Assembly: GCA_902522955.1 (NCBI GenBank)
Contig: CABYXR010000004.1
Coordinates: 1-58,527, forward strand
Origin: an uncultured Pelagibacteraceae bacterium
Lineage (GTDB): Bacteria; Pseudomonadota; Alphaproteobacteria; Pelagibacterales; Pelagibacteraceae
Direction: 5' to 3'
Length of the DNA: 58,527 nucleotides
Numbering within the stretch: position 1 is the stretch's first letter; each line of letters begins with the position of its first letter. Shown in pieces: positions 43,439 to 52,770 of this stretch. The position numbers were made by a program, and so were the translations under genes. The notes beneath the pieces were generated by a model. That model ran no database searches and was not told where the DNA came from. It was given only the letters and a program-made list of their open reading frames with translations.

Positions 43439-43560
43439 TAGCAAGGTTACCTTTTTTTAAGCATACCTATTATGCAACCCCTCACATTGATTAGATAAAC
43501 TCTGTTCTTTTTAGTTTCAATCTTGGGTTGTATACGATAATTCTTGATTTAATTTAACAA

Positions 43561-44922
43561 ATGTCTACTAATTTAATTATGAGTTCCTCTAATAGAACAA
43601 ATATACCTAATTCATTAAACGAGCACTGGATGCCGTTTACAGACAATAAAAATTTTAAGAAAAATCCTAGACTAATTACTGATGCTAAGGGTGTTTACCT
43701 AACTAACCACGAAGGAAAGAAGATGATTGATGCAAGCTCTGGCTTATTTTGCAATCCTTTGGGACACGGAAGAAAAGAAATTACTGAAGCAGTTTCAAAA
43801 CAATTAGACAAATTAGACTACTGCCAACCATTTAATCAGGGTTATGGAGGCTCATTTGAATTAGCTACTAGAATAGCAAAAAAAACACCTGAAGGAATTA
43901 ATAGAATATTTTATACTATTTGTGGTTCAACAGCAGTAGAAACAGCTATAAAAATAGCAATCGCTTATCACAGAGCAAAAGGAGACTCAAAAAGATTTAG
44001 ATTTGTCGGTCGTGAAAGAGGTTATCACGGCATGAATATCGGAGCTACTACAGTAGGCGGTATGATAAATAATGTAAAAACTTTTGCTAGCGTATTAATG
44101 CCTGGTGTTCAACATATGCGTCATACTCATTTACCTGAACACAAATTTGTAAAGGGTCAACCTGAAACTGGAGTGGAGATGGCCGAAGATTTAGAGAGGA
44201 TAGCAATGAATTTCGGAGGAGAAAATATAGCTGCTTGCATCATTGAACCTATAGCTGGTTCAACAGGAACTTTAGTACCACCTAAGGGTTATTTAAAAAG
44301 AGTGAGAGATATTTGTAATAAACATGGAATTCTATTAATTTTTGATGAGGTTATTACAGGATGGGGAAGAACGGGATCAGCGTTTGCAGCTCAAGAATGG
44401 AATGTTACGCCCGACATTATGACTATGGCCAAAGCCACAACTAACGGTGTCGTACCTATGGGAGTGGTAGCAGTTAAAGAAGAAATTTATGACTCAGTTT
44501 TAGATGCATCATCAGCGCCAGAAGGAACTCCTGAACTATTTCACGGCTATACTTATTCTGGAATACCAGTAGCAGTTGCAGCAGCTTTAGCAGTTCAAGA
44601 TATTTTTGATAAAGAAGATATTTTTAAAAGAGCAAAAGAAATGTCTCCTTATTTACAAGACGGACTTCAATCGCTTAAAGATTTGAAAGAAGTGGTAAGT
44701 ATAAGAGGCTATGGAATGATGGGTGGAATTGAAATGAAAATGAAAGAAAAACCCGGAAAAGCAGGCTTTCAAACTTTTAAACATTGTTATGATGCAGGTG
44801 TTAATTTTAAAAATACAGGTGATAATTTAATTATTGCCCCTCAATTTATATGTGAGAAAAAACATATAGACGAGATAATTGAAAAACTAAGAACAGGTAT
44901 TTCAAATTACTCTAAGGCATAA
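43561..44922 (+). CDS. tpa: Taurine-pyruvate aminotransferase
   Basis: 453 residues, class III aminotransferase. PLP-lysine in IMTMAKATTNG, LIFDEVITGWGRTG before it, and GTLVPPKGYL. Reaction: taurine plus pyruvate to sulfoacetaldehyde plus alanine. Position between tauABC and ald supports taurine over related omega-amino acids. An internal ATG six codons later is a possible start. Sulfoacetaldehyde then goes to Xsc at 21.5 kb. Confidence 0.88.
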   Translation: MSTNLIMSSSNRTNIPNSLNEHWMPFTDNKNFKKNPRLITDAKGVYLTNHEGKKMIDASSGLFCNPLGHGRKEITEAVSKQLDKLDYCQPFNQGYGGSFELATRIAKKTPEGINRIFYTICGSTAVETAIKIAIAYHRAKGDSKRFRFVGRERGYHGMNIGATTVGGMINNVKTFASVLMPGVQHMRHTHLPEHKFVKGQPETGVEMAEDLERIAMNFGGENIAACIIEPIAGSTGTLVPPKGYLKRVRDICNKHGILLIFDEVITGWGRTGSAFAAQEWNVTPDIMTMAKATTNGVVPMGVVAVKEEIYDSVLDASSAPEGTPELFHGYTYSGIPVAVAAALAVQDIFDKEDIFKRAKEMSPYLQDGLQSLKDLKEVVSIRGYGMMGGIEMKMKEKPGKAGFQTFKHCYDAGVNFKNTGDNLIIAPQFICEKKHIDEIIEKLRTGISNYSKA

Positions 44923-46040
44923 TGATTATCGGAGTTCCAAAGGAGATCAAACTTCAAGAACATAGAGTCGGTTTAACTCCTGAAAGCGTTCAGGCTTTAA
45001 CCAAAAAAGGGCATGAGGTTTTGGTTCAAAGCAACGGCGGTTTTGAAGCAGGTTTTACTAATGAAGATTATAAAAACTTTGGGGCTAAAATAATTAATAA
45101 TGCTGAAGAAATTTTTAAAAATTCAGAAATAATTGTCAAAGTAAAAGAACCTCAAATGAACGAGGTAAAAATGATAAGAGAAAATCAAATTATTTATACT
45201 TACTTGCATTTAGCTGCTGCACATGAATTAACAAAAGGATTAATCAAATCTAAATCAATATGTATTGCATATGAAACTGTTACAGATGACAATGGTAGAC
45301 TTCCTTTACTAGCACCTATGAGTGCCGTAGCAGGGAGAATGTCAATTCAGGCTGGTGCACATTCGTTAGAAAAAAATCAAAAGGGAAGAGGTTTATTATT
45401 GGGAGGAGCGCCTGGAGTTGAACCTGCAAATGTAGTTATTTTAGGTGGAGGTGTTGTTGGAGAGAATGCAGCAATAATAGCCACTGGAATGAAAAGTAAA
45501 GTTTATGTGGTAGATAAATCAAAAGAAAGGTTAAAACAATTACATGAAAAGTTTGGAGATAAAATTATTCCTACCGACAGTGAAAAAACTGATTTAAGTA
45601 AATTAGTATCCGAGTGCGATCTTTTAGTAGGTGGAGTTTTGATTCCTGGAGCTGAAGCGCCTAAATTAGTAACAAAAGAAATGATTAAAAAAATGAAAAG
45701 AGGTTCTGTAGTTGTAGATGTTGCAATAGACCAAGGAGGATGTATTGAAACGAGCAAACCAACAACCCATGCAAATCCCACATTTTTAGTTAACGATGTC
45801 GTTCACTATTGTGTCGCTAACATGCCAGGTGGAGTTCCAAGAACATCAACTATGGCATTAAATAAAGCTACTTTACCTTTGTTAATAAAGTTGGCTGATC
45901 AAGGATATAAGCAAACCTTGCAAGAAAATAAGAATTATTTAGCTGGATTAAACGTTTTTAAGGGCAAAGTTACTTACAAAGGAGTAGCTGACGCTTTCAA
46001 ATTAAGCTATACCCCTCCCGAGCAAGCTTTAGTAGAATAA
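44922..46040 (+). CDS. ald: Alanine dehydrogenase
   Basis: 372 residues of the Ald family. The start MIIGVPKEIKLQEHRVGLTP, the NAD motif ILGGGVVGENAA and the MPGGVPRTST segment are all typical. It oxidises alanine to pyruvate and ammonium, returning pyruvate to Tpa. One-base overlap with the tpa stop (TAATG) makes them a coupled pair. The ammonium released links to amtB function only in a general way. Confidence 0.93.
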   Translation: MIIGVPKEIKLQEHRVGLTPESVQALTKKGHEVLVQSNGGFEAGFTNEDYKNFGAKIINNAEEIFKNSEIIVKVKEPQMNEVKMIRENQIIYTYLHLAAAHELTKGLIKSKSICIAYETVTDDNGRLPLLAPMSAVAGRMSIQAGAHSLEKNQKGRGLLLGGAPGVEPANVVILGGGVVGENAAIIATGMKSKVYVVDKSKERLKQLHEKFGDKIIPTDSEKTDLSKLVSECDLLVGGVLIPGAEAPKLVTKEMIKKMKRGSVVVDVAIDQGGCIETSKPTTHANPTFLVNDVVHYCVANMPGGVPRTSTMALNKATLPLLIKLADQGYKQTLQENKNYLAGLNVFKGKVTYKGVADAFKLSYTPPEQALVE

Positions 46041-46142
46041 CTCAAAATAAACACCCATTTTTTCAATAATAAGCTTAATAAACCCATAATGCTCAGCCAT
46101 TAAGTATTATATTAGGCATATGTATGCTGAAATAGTTGAAGT

Positions 46143-46334
46143 ATGAGCGCAGAGTACAAATTTGAAAATCATAATAATTCTCAAGAGGAGTTATCTGTTA
46201 AAAGTAAAGTTAAGCTGACTGATTTGCTTAGTAGGCTTAATGAAGAGAAAAAACAGGAAAGAAAAAGCACAATTGCTCTTTCTGTAGCTGCAATATCAGC
46301 AGTAACTGTGTTCGGAATTATACTCTCTTTATAA
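46143..46334 (+). CDS. 63-residue membrane protein
   Basis: Polar N-terminal 40 residues (with a KLTDLLSRLNEEKKQERK helix) and one C-terminal membrane segment (STIALSVAAISAVTVFGIILSL). Likely anchored with most of the chain in the cytoplasm. No family recognised. Between ald and the tRNA gene, probably with its own promoter. Confidence 0.65.
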   Translation: MSAEYKFENHNNSQEELSVKSKVKLTDLLSRLNEEKKQERKSTIALSVAAISAVTVFGIILSL

Positions 46335-46415
46335 AAAACTCTTAAATTTAAACGTTTTACAGTCCACTAAACTTAATGATTTAGTTGTGCTAATATATTA
46401 TAACTTCAATCAATT

Positions 46416-46492
46416 GGCGAGGTAGCTCAGTTGGTTAGAGCACAGGACTCATAAGCCTGGGGTCGGCGGTTCGAATCCGCCCCTCGCTACCA
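46416..46492 (+). tRNA. tRNA-Met (CAU), elongator type
   Basis: 77 bases including an encoded CCA. The D-arm (GCTC/GAGC), the anticodon loop CTCATAA with anticodon CAT, and the T-arm GGCGG TTCGAAT CCGCC are all in place. Sequence resembles elongator tRNA-Met rather than the initiator. Oddities: a G-U at the first pair and an A-G mismatch at the last anticodon-stem pair (31-39). An Ile2 (CAU, lysidine) identity is possible in principle. Confidence 0.93.
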
Positions 46493-46498
46493 AAAAAA

Positions 46499-47620
46499 AT
46501 GGAATTACAGTCAAAAAAAAAATCATTGTGGAGCACCTTCAAAAACGCTTATTTAAAAGCGCATAACTTAAAGAATTTTTGGAGCAGACTTAATAAACAA
46601 AAAATTCCAAAAGAGTTGATTAGCTCAATTGATTATTTCATTAAATCAGAGAGTTATAATTGGAGTTCTAAATTTTGGAGAAGATTAACAATTAATCATT
46701 TGGAAGTTATTTCATCAAAAAATTTTCAAAATAGCCAAGATGATTTAGGAAAAGAATATTTTACATTCACACACTTCAATGACATAATCATTAGAGAAGC
46801 TTGTCAAGCTATTGAAAAAAATACCATTAATTTAAAAACAAATCTTTTCAAAAAACAAAAAAATTTTTCATACGAGGAGTCAATTTATCACAATATTATA
46901 CTTTATATGCTTTATGAAAATATAAAAAACAAATCTGTTTTTAAAAATTTTGAAATAATAAAAAAGGTGAAAGAAAATTACGATCAAAAAAAACCTTCCT
47001 TAATTATTGATGGCAATGTAATTTCTCAAGATGATTTAAACTCTTTATTTGAATTTGAAAAAATTGATTTTCTGCTTAGCAAAATTAAAGATAAGAAAAA
47101 TACATTTCTAGAAATTGGATCCGGTTCTGGGAGAACTACCCAAGTAATTCTTGCTATTAAAAAAGATATTAAATACGTGGTTGCCGATATTCCGCCGGCG
47201 ATAAACTTTTCTTATGATAATACCAAAAAATTATTTCCAGACAAAAAAGTTGAGCTTGCCTTTCAAGCCCAGAGTCAAAACGAACTTTTAAAAATTATTT
47301 CAAAAAATGATGTAACATATATTTTTCCTCATCAAATAGAATTTTTACCTAGAAAATTTTTTGATATTTCAATTGCAATTGATTGTCTACATGAGATGGA
47401 AAAAAAAATAGTAGAAAAATACGTAAATAATTTTGAAAAAGTTTCACAGGCTTTTTATTTTAAGGTATGGGAATATGCAGGTTTACCTAATTCATTTTAT
47501 AAAACTTATTCAGTTCATAATAAAAAAGATTATTTTATAAAAAAAGAGTGGGATGAGATCTTTAAAGAGAAGTGTGTTTTTCCATCTAATTACTTTCAAA
47601 TGGGATATAAATTTAATTAA
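46499..47620 (+). CDS. Putative sugar O-methyltransferase
   Basis: 373 residues with a long N-terminal helical part and a SAM-binding C-terminal half (TFLEIGSGSGRTTQVI near 205). Matches the putative sugar O-methyltransferase family seen in O-antigen clusters, though recognised by eye only. The ATG lies 7 bases after the tRNA CCA and opens the polysaccharide block. The next gene is convergent. Confidence 0.75.
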   Translation: MELQSKKKSLWSTFKNAYLKAHNLKNFWSRLNKQKIPKELISSIDYFIKSESYNWSSKFWRRLTINHLEVISSKNFQNSQDDLGKEYFTFTHFNDIIIREACQAIEKNTINLKTNLFKKQKNFSYEESIYHNIILYMLYENIKNKSVFKNFEIIKKVKENYDQKKPSLIIDGNVISQDDLNSLFEFEKIDFLLSKIKDKKNTFLEIGSGSGRTTQVILAIKKDIKYVVADIPPAINFSYDNTKKLFPDKKVELAFQAQSQNELLKIISKNDVTYIFPHQIEFLPRKFFDISIAIDCLHEMEKKIVEKYVNNFEKVSQAFYFKVWEYAGLPNSFYKTYSVHNKKDYFIKKEWDEIFKEKCVFPSNYFQMGYKFN

Positions 47621-47627
47621 TTATTTT

Positions 47628-48752
47628 TTAAATCTTTTTTAAAATCTTTACTAACTTATTGCAAATCGAAGTTACCTCTGATTTTTTAAGTTCGGGGTAC
47701 AAAGGTAAAGAAAATATCCCTTTTGATTTTTTCTCTGAATTTCTAAGATTTTTTTTATTTTTAATCATTTGCGAATATGCCTTCATTTCGTGGATAGGGT
47801 AAGGATAAATTGATCTTGTTTGTATTTTTTCTTTAAGAAGTTGTCTTTTTATTTTTTTAGCTTCCTCGTGAAATACTGTAAATAGATGAAATACATGTTT
47901 ACATCTTAAGTTTTCTATTGGAAGAACTAAATTTGTTGAAGATAGTTTTTTAGTATAAAGTTTTGCTAAATCTCTTCTTTTTTTTATAAATTCATCTGCT
48001 TTTTTTAATTTAAATCTTAAAATTGAAGCCTGAATTTCATCAAGTCTGGAGTTTACTCCGTTTTCATTTGCATAATATTGATTTTTAAATTTATTTTTTT
48101 CTACTGTCTCAATACCGTAAAATCTTATTCTTTTTATTTGTTTATAGGCATTGAAATCGTTTGTTAAAATAAATCCTCCATCTCCATATGCACCAAGAAT
48201 TTTTGTTGGATAAAAAGAAAAACATCCAAATTTACCCATCGTACCTGAAAATTTTTTTCTATATTTTGCTCCTTGAGATTGCGCACAATCTTCAATAACT
48301 ATAATTTTATTTCTTTTTGCAATTTTGATAATTTCCTCCATTTTACACATTTGTCCATAAAGGTGTACAGGGATTACGGCCTTTGTTTTTTTTGAAATTT
48401 CTTTCTCTAATTTCTTAACATCAATTAAATAATCCTCTCCAATATCTACCAACTTCGGGACTCCGCCAGCATTAATTATTGCCGAAATAGTAGGTATTGC
48501 TGTGTTAGCTGCTGTTATTATTTCATCTCCCGGTTTTAGGTTTAATGTTTTTAATGATATTAATAAAGCATCAGTTCCACTTCCTACTGCAATACCGTAT
48601 TTTGCTTTATACTTTTTTACAAATTCTTTTTCAAAAGAATTAATTTCGTTACCAAAAAAAATGTTGCCTCTTTTTAAAGTCTTTTCTATGTTTTTAATTA
48701 TCGGTTTTTTATATTTTTTAAACTCTCTTCCGTAAGACCAAAACTTAATCAT
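47628..48752 (-). CDS. DegT/DnrJ/EryC1-family sugar aminotransferase
   Basis: 374 residues, PLP-dependent. The PLP-lysine motif is SFYPTKILGAYGDGGF, and AVGSGTDALLISLKTL and EDCAQSQGAKY are family hallmarks. Transfers an amino group to a 3- or 4-keto sugar nucleotide. With the 3,4-ketoisomerase at 51.6 kb it fits an FdtB/QdtB role, giving dTDP-3-amino-3,6-dideoxyhexose. Overlaps by 8 bases the upstream RmlD-like gene. Confidence 0.88.
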   Translation of the reverse strand: MIKFWSYGREFKKYKKPIIKNIEKTLKRGNIFFGNEINSFEKEFVKKYKAKYGIAVGSGTDALLISLKTLNLKPGDEIITAANTAIPTISAIINAGGVPKLVDIGEDYLIDVKKLEKEISKKTKAVIPVHLYGQMCKMEEIIKIAKRNKIIVIEDCAQSQGAKYRKKFSGTMGKFGCFSFYPTKILGAYGDGGFILTNDFNAYKQIKRIRFYGIETVEKNKFKNQYYANENGVNSRLDEIQASILRFKLKKADEFIKKRRDLAKLYTKKLSSTNLVLPIENLRCKHVFHLFTVFHEEAKKIKRQLLKEKIQTRSIYPYPIHEMKAYSQMIKNKKNLRNSEKKSKGIFSLPLYPELKKSEVTSICNKLVKILKKI

Positions 48753-49473
48753 TGATTAACTTTCTAAATTTGTTGATGTTCATACTAATATTCAAGGGAG
48801 CATTTTTGCCTAATATTTTTCTTGCAGAAAACTTTTTAATTTTTGGGTTATGTTTTTTTACAAAATTATAAACAGATTGAGATTTACCACCAATATTTAT
48901 TATACCTTTTTGATTTATAACCTTTAAAATTTTTGGAACTAAATCCTCGTGAAAAATAAAATTTGTTTTAAAATCATTGAAAGCACCTTTATGAACAAAG
49001 GGTTTTTCTGTTACCGAAGTTCTTAATATCAAAGAATTTTTATATAACATCACAGCACACTCACCACCAAGTTTTGACCAAGCATAATTATTAATAGGTT
49101 TTAATGGAGAAAGTTCTGAATAATTACCTTTGATACCCGGATATACATAACACGTTGATACATATATCAATTTTATTTTTAATTCGTAACACATTTTAGT
49201 TATAGTAGCTGTACCAATTATATTTTTGTCTATGCTCTGATCAATTTTTTTATTATGGATACTCATTGGCCTGGATAATCCAGCAAGGTGAATTAAATAT
49301 TTAGGTTTTATACGTGTTAAATATCGTTTTATACTATTGACTTTTAAAATATCCAGTTCTCTTCTTGAAGGAAAGTAAAATTTAAACTTCGTATCTTTTT
49401 CTTTTTCTTTAAAAATTTTACCAAATCTTCCAGTTCCCCCTGTAAAAACAATTCTATTTTTATAATTCAACAT
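48745..49473 (-). CDS. RmlD-like sugar-nucleotide reductase/epimerase
   Basis: 242 residues from the preferred internal ATG (an upstream ATG would add five). Extended SDR with VFTGGTGRFGKIF at the start and catalytic YAWSKLGGE near 130. Best regarded as dTDP-4-dehydrorhamnose reductase-like. It could supply the RfbD step missing elsewhere in the cluster. Overlaps the methyltransferase gene by 14 bases. Confidence 0.8.
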   Translation of the reverse strand: MLNYKNRIVFTGGTGRFGKIFKEKEKDTKFKFYFPSRRELDILKVNSIKRYLTRIKPKYLIHLAGLSRPMSIHNKKIDQSIDKNIIGTATITKMCYELKIKLIYVSTCYVYPGIKGNYSELSPLKPINNYAWSKLGGECAVMLYKNSLILRTSVTEKPFVHKGAFNDFKTNFIFHEDLVPKILKVINQKGIINIGGKSQSVYNFVKKHNPKIKKFSARKILGKNAPLNISMNINKFRKLIND

Positions 49474-50644
49474 GAGAAAACCATTCACCTTTAAATTCTT
49501 TTTCTTTATTTAATATTTCGTTTTTGTGATTCCAAGCAAATAAATATATACAATCTGTGGTGTTTCTGTGAAAATATTCCATATCTTTTATGGGAATGTG
49601 CATTCCTGGACTAAATTTTCCTATTTTTTCTTTTGTAGTATCACAAATAAAATCTATGTAATTACTATTAATATTGCAGTAGTTTAAAACTGTTGTGCTT
49701 TTTGACGTCGCGGCATAACCACAAATAGTCTTACCATTATTTTTTAATGATCTTATCTTCTTCAATATCTTTTCTTTTGAGATTTCGCAATTTTTTTTAA
49801 AATTTAAACAAGACTCTAATGAGTTGATCTTTCCTTTTTCTTCGAAGCTAATTATTTTTTTTATATTTTGGTCGGAGTTATTAGTATTTCTTTTAATAAT
49901 ATACCTCATTGAACCACCATGAGTATCTTGTGGTATTGCATCTATTAATTTTAAATCAAATCTTTTAAATATTTTTGATACTGATGATGCTGAAAACATA
50001 AATATATGTTCGTCATAAATTTGATCATATGAAACTTTTTCAAACATTGATCCTAGGTAGGGTTCCTCAAAAATGAAAGTTCCATCACTACTTAATAATA
50101 AACTCACAGTTTCAATTAAATTATTCAAGTCTGGGACATGACATATTACATTGGAAGCACATATAAGATCAGTTTGACCTAAATATTCTTTCAAATTAGC
50201 GACATTTTCTTTGTTAAAAAAACAATTTAATGTCGGAATTCCATTCTTTATTGACACACCTGCTACATTTTTTGAGGGCTCAAACCCAAGAATTTTATGG
50301 GATTTCACATCAAAATTTTTTAGAAATGTCCCGTCATTTGATCCAATTTCAATAACTTTAGAGTTTGTTTTAATATATTTTTTTGCAAAATCTGCATATT
50401 TTTTAAAATGTGTTTTCATATATTCTGAACTACCAGTAAAAAAAGGATAATTTTGGTTAAACATTTTTTCAGGCTTGGGATGATCGTTCAACTGAAATAA
50501 TGATAGCTCATCATTAAAACCTACTTCCATATTAAAAAAAAATTCTCCTGAAAAATTTTTTTTTTCAATAAAACCATTTGCAATTGGCATTTTACCAAAA
50601 CTCATAAAAGGCTGCATAGGTTTATTAGTAATCTTACATTTCAT
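49460..50644 (-). CDS. SAM-dependent sugar C-methyltransferase (TylCIII/NovU-like)
   Basis: 394 residues in three parts: an N-terminal domain MKCKITNKPM...MPIAN with few cysteines compared with the usual zinc-binding version, a SAM core with VIEIGSNDGTFLKNF, and a C-terminal domain with ICGYAATSKSTTVLNY. This layout is that of C-methyltransferases acting on dTDP-4-keto-6-deoxysugars. The weak cysteine motif raises doubt about the zinc site. Overlaps the preceding epimerase stop by one base. Confidence 0.82.
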   Translation of the reverse strand: MKCKITNKPMQPFMSFGKMPIANGFIEKKNFSGEFFFNMEVGFNDELSLFQLNDHPKPEKMFNQNYPFFTGSSEYMKTHFKKYADFAKKYIKTNSKVIEIGSNDGTFLKNFDVKSHKILGFEPSKNVAGVSIKNGIPTLNCFFNKENVANLKEYLGQTDLICASNVICHVPDLNNLIETVSLLLSSDGTFIFEEPYLGSMFEKVSYDQIYDEHIFMFSASSVSKIFKRFDLKLIDAIPQDTHGGSMRYIIKRNTNNSDQNIKKIISFEEKGKINSLESCLNFKKNCEISKEKILKKIRSLKNNGKTICGYAATSKSTTVLNYCNINSNYIDFICDTTKEKIGKFSPGMHIPIKDMEYFHRNTTDCIYLFAWNHKNEILNKEKEFKGEWFSHVEL

Positions 50645-51567
50645 TAATATTTTAATCCGCTCAATAATTTAATTGTATCTTTTATATCGTTTTGAATAGA
50701 TGAATTTAATTTTAATCCTAAGTTACTTAATTTTTGATTATCTACATGGTAGCTAAGCTGATTCATAATCTTAGTTTTAACAAATTTAACTGATGTTTTC
50801 TTTTTATATTTCTTAATCATCTTTATTATTTGTTTTACTGTATAATTACCACTTAGAGCATTATAAATGTCATTATTAAATACGTCTTTATCAATACAAA
50901 ATTTGAAAACTTTAAAAGCATCTTTCAAAGAGAGATATGGTCGGTATTGATTATAGGCAGTTTTGTATACAAGGATTTTTTCATTTAAAGACGCATTAAA
51001 ACAAAATTTATTAATTGCTGTGTGAAATCTAATACCCTTCGATACACCTGCTATTGTTCCAAATCTAAAAGACATAAATTTAATTTTATTCTTATTTTTT
51101 TTTAACATCTTTTCTTCTTGCAACTTAATTTCAGCATATGGAGACTGTGGTTTTAACAAACTCTCATCATCTTCATCAACAATTTTAACTTGTTTCCCAT
51201 ATACACTAGTTGAAGAAATATGAATAAGTTTTGATTTATTTTTAATACAATAATTAATAACATTTTTCATACAGGCTATATTATTTCTATACATTTCCTT
51301 TTTAATAGAAAAACTTCCTTGGGCATTAGTTAATGAGGCGCAATGAATTAAATATTCTACTTTTTTGAATTTTTTTAAAGAGGTTTTGCTTAAATCAATA
51401 TTATAAAAGCTAAATTTTTTATTTTTTTTTAAGTTAAACAATGTCGAGTGACGATGAGAGTTGAAATTGTCGATGAGTATAACTTCTTTTATTCTTTTAA
51501 TTTTTGCAACCTTTTCAATTATAAAAGAGCCAATGTGGCCACAAGCTCCGGTAACAAGTAATTTCAT
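50644..51567 (-). CDS. NAD-dependent epimerase/dehydratase
   Basis: 307 residues, extended SDR. GxxGxxG motif in VTGACGHIGSFI, then HISSTSVYG and catalytic PYAEIKLQEEK (tyrosine and lysine). Substrate probably a dTDP- or UDP-sugar. It overlaps fdtA-like gene by one base. Could be the second reductase/epimerase step in the same deoxysugar pathway. Confidence 0.82.
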   Translation of the reverse strand: MKLLVTGACGHIGSFIIEKVAKIKRIKEVILIDNFNSHRHSTLFNLKKNKKFSFYNIDLSKTSLKKFKKVEYLIHCASLTNAQGSFSIKKEMYRNNIACMKNVINYCIKNKSKLIHISSTSVYGKQVKIVDEDDESLLKPQSPYAEIKLQEEKMLKKNKNKIKFMSFRFGTIAGVSKGIRFHTAINKFCFNASLNEKILVYKTAYNQYRPYLSLKDAFKVFKFCIDKDVFNNDIYNALSGNYTVKQIIKMIKKYKKKTSVKFVKTKIMNQLSYHVDNQKLSNLGLKLNSSIQNDIKDTIKLLSGLKY

Positions 51568-51965
51568 TATTTACTTTTCTTTATTATTTTTAAAAAATCA
51601 GAATATTTCTCTATATAATCGCTAAATTGATATTCCATATCACATGCTACTAAAAGTATAGCGTTTTTAGTTAAAAATTTAATTTTGCACCAAGTTTTTG
51701 GTTTTAGCAGATAACCTTCATTTCTGTTATGATCTAAGATAATTGTCTTTTTCTCTATTTTACTAATTAATTCTATTTTTATCTTACCTAATATAGGGTA
51801 AACAAATTGCGAGCATCTTTTATGAGCGTGATCACCTCTAACAAAATTTTTTTCTCCGTTTATGATAAAAATCCTTTTAACTTTTATCGGAAAACTTTTT
51901 CTCAGGGAAAACGCAGTTAACTTACCACTTTTTTTTCTGAAAGATCTAAATTTAAATTTTTTCAT
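51567..51965 (-). CDS. fdtA: FdtA/QdtA-type dTDP-4-keto-6-deoxyglucose 3,4-ketoisomerase (cupin)
   Basis: 132 residues, single cupin domain. The motif RGDHAHKRCSQF provides the histidines, and RIFIINGEKNFVRG and YLLKPKTWCKI are family-typical (WxcM-like). Shifts the keto group from C4 to C3 of dTDP-4-keto-6-deoxyglucose. Whether the product is galacto (Fuc3N) or gluco (Qui3N) is not decidable here. Confidence 0.82.
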   Translation of the reverse strand: MKKFKFRSFRKKSGKLTAFSLRKSFPIKVKRIFIINGEKNFVRGDHAHKRCSQFVYPILGKIKIELISKIEKKTIILDHNRNEGYLLKPKTWCKIKFLTKNAILLVACDMEYQFSDYIEKYSDFLKIIKKSK

Positions 51966-51966
51966 T

Positions 51967-52770
51967 TTAAAAATTTTTATTTATATCGCAATAAACTACT
52001 GGCCATTCTAATGATTTTGTGTATTTTTTAAACCAGTAAGGTAAAAATCTTTCAGCTAAAAATGTGTACATTCTTATTTTATTATAACCTTTTAAATTAA
52101 ATCCAAATATTTTTTCACATTTTTCGAGCCATGAAAAAACTTCTGAGAAATAGTTATTTATTATTTTGGATGACTTTGTTACAAACATATTCCCTTGGTT
52201 TAAAGAGTTTTCATTTCTAACGTAATAATCAAAATCTTTTTTATCTTTTTCTGGAAGCATTTTAATTGCTTCATCCAAATAGCCATTTCCATGGAACATA
52301 TCGAATTGAAATCTTATGCTCGAATTAGCTTTAAGTATCTCTTGAAAATTTCTCATAAGTGCTAATTTTCCGTATTTCAATATTTTTGAAACTCCAGGTT
52401 TTTTTAATTTGAATGGTTCACCAATAATTGTCTCGTAATCGTTCCACTCTTCAGGCAAACTTTTCAATAATGACCTTGTCGAATGTTTATCGATTATTTT
52501 TTTCTTATCTCCCCAAAGTTCGCGGTATGAGCAAAAGCCAATCCAATCATTTTCTTTTTTATCTTTAAGCAGGTTTTTCCAATACCAGTAATAAAAAGTG
52601 TATTCACCGTAATAAGGGTTTTTTTCGCTGATATTGATCAAAGTATCATCTGTGAGCCACTCATCTGAAAAATTTTTATTTTTTAAACCCACAGGTATAT
52701 AATTATGTTTTTTCACTGCTTCTAAATATTCATTATCTAGACACATACAATAAATTTTTAAATTATGCAT
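51967..52770 (-). CDS. DUF4422-like glycosyltransferase
   Basis: 267 residues from the ATG that overlaps rfbC by 8 bases; a longer frame with 55 extra N-terminal residues runs deep into rfbC in another frame and is rejected. Segments NPYYGEYTFYYWYWKNL and WIGFCSYRELWGD match DUF4422 glycosyltransferases of O-antigen clusters. Transfers an unknown sugar. Confidence 0.78.
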   Translation of the reverse strand: MHNLKIYCMCLDNEYLEAVKKHNYIPVGLKNKNFSDEWLTDDTLINISEKNPYYGEYTFYYWYWKNLLKDKKENDWIGFCSYRELWGDKKKIIDKHSTRSLLKSLPEEWNDYETIIGEPFKLKKPGVSKILKYGKLALMRNFQEILKANSSIRFQFDMFHGNGYLDEAIKMLPEKDKKDFDYYVRNENSLNQGNMFVTKSSKIINNYFSEVFSWLEKCEKIFGFNLKGYNKIRMYTFLAERFLPYWFKKYTKSLEWPVVYCDINKNF

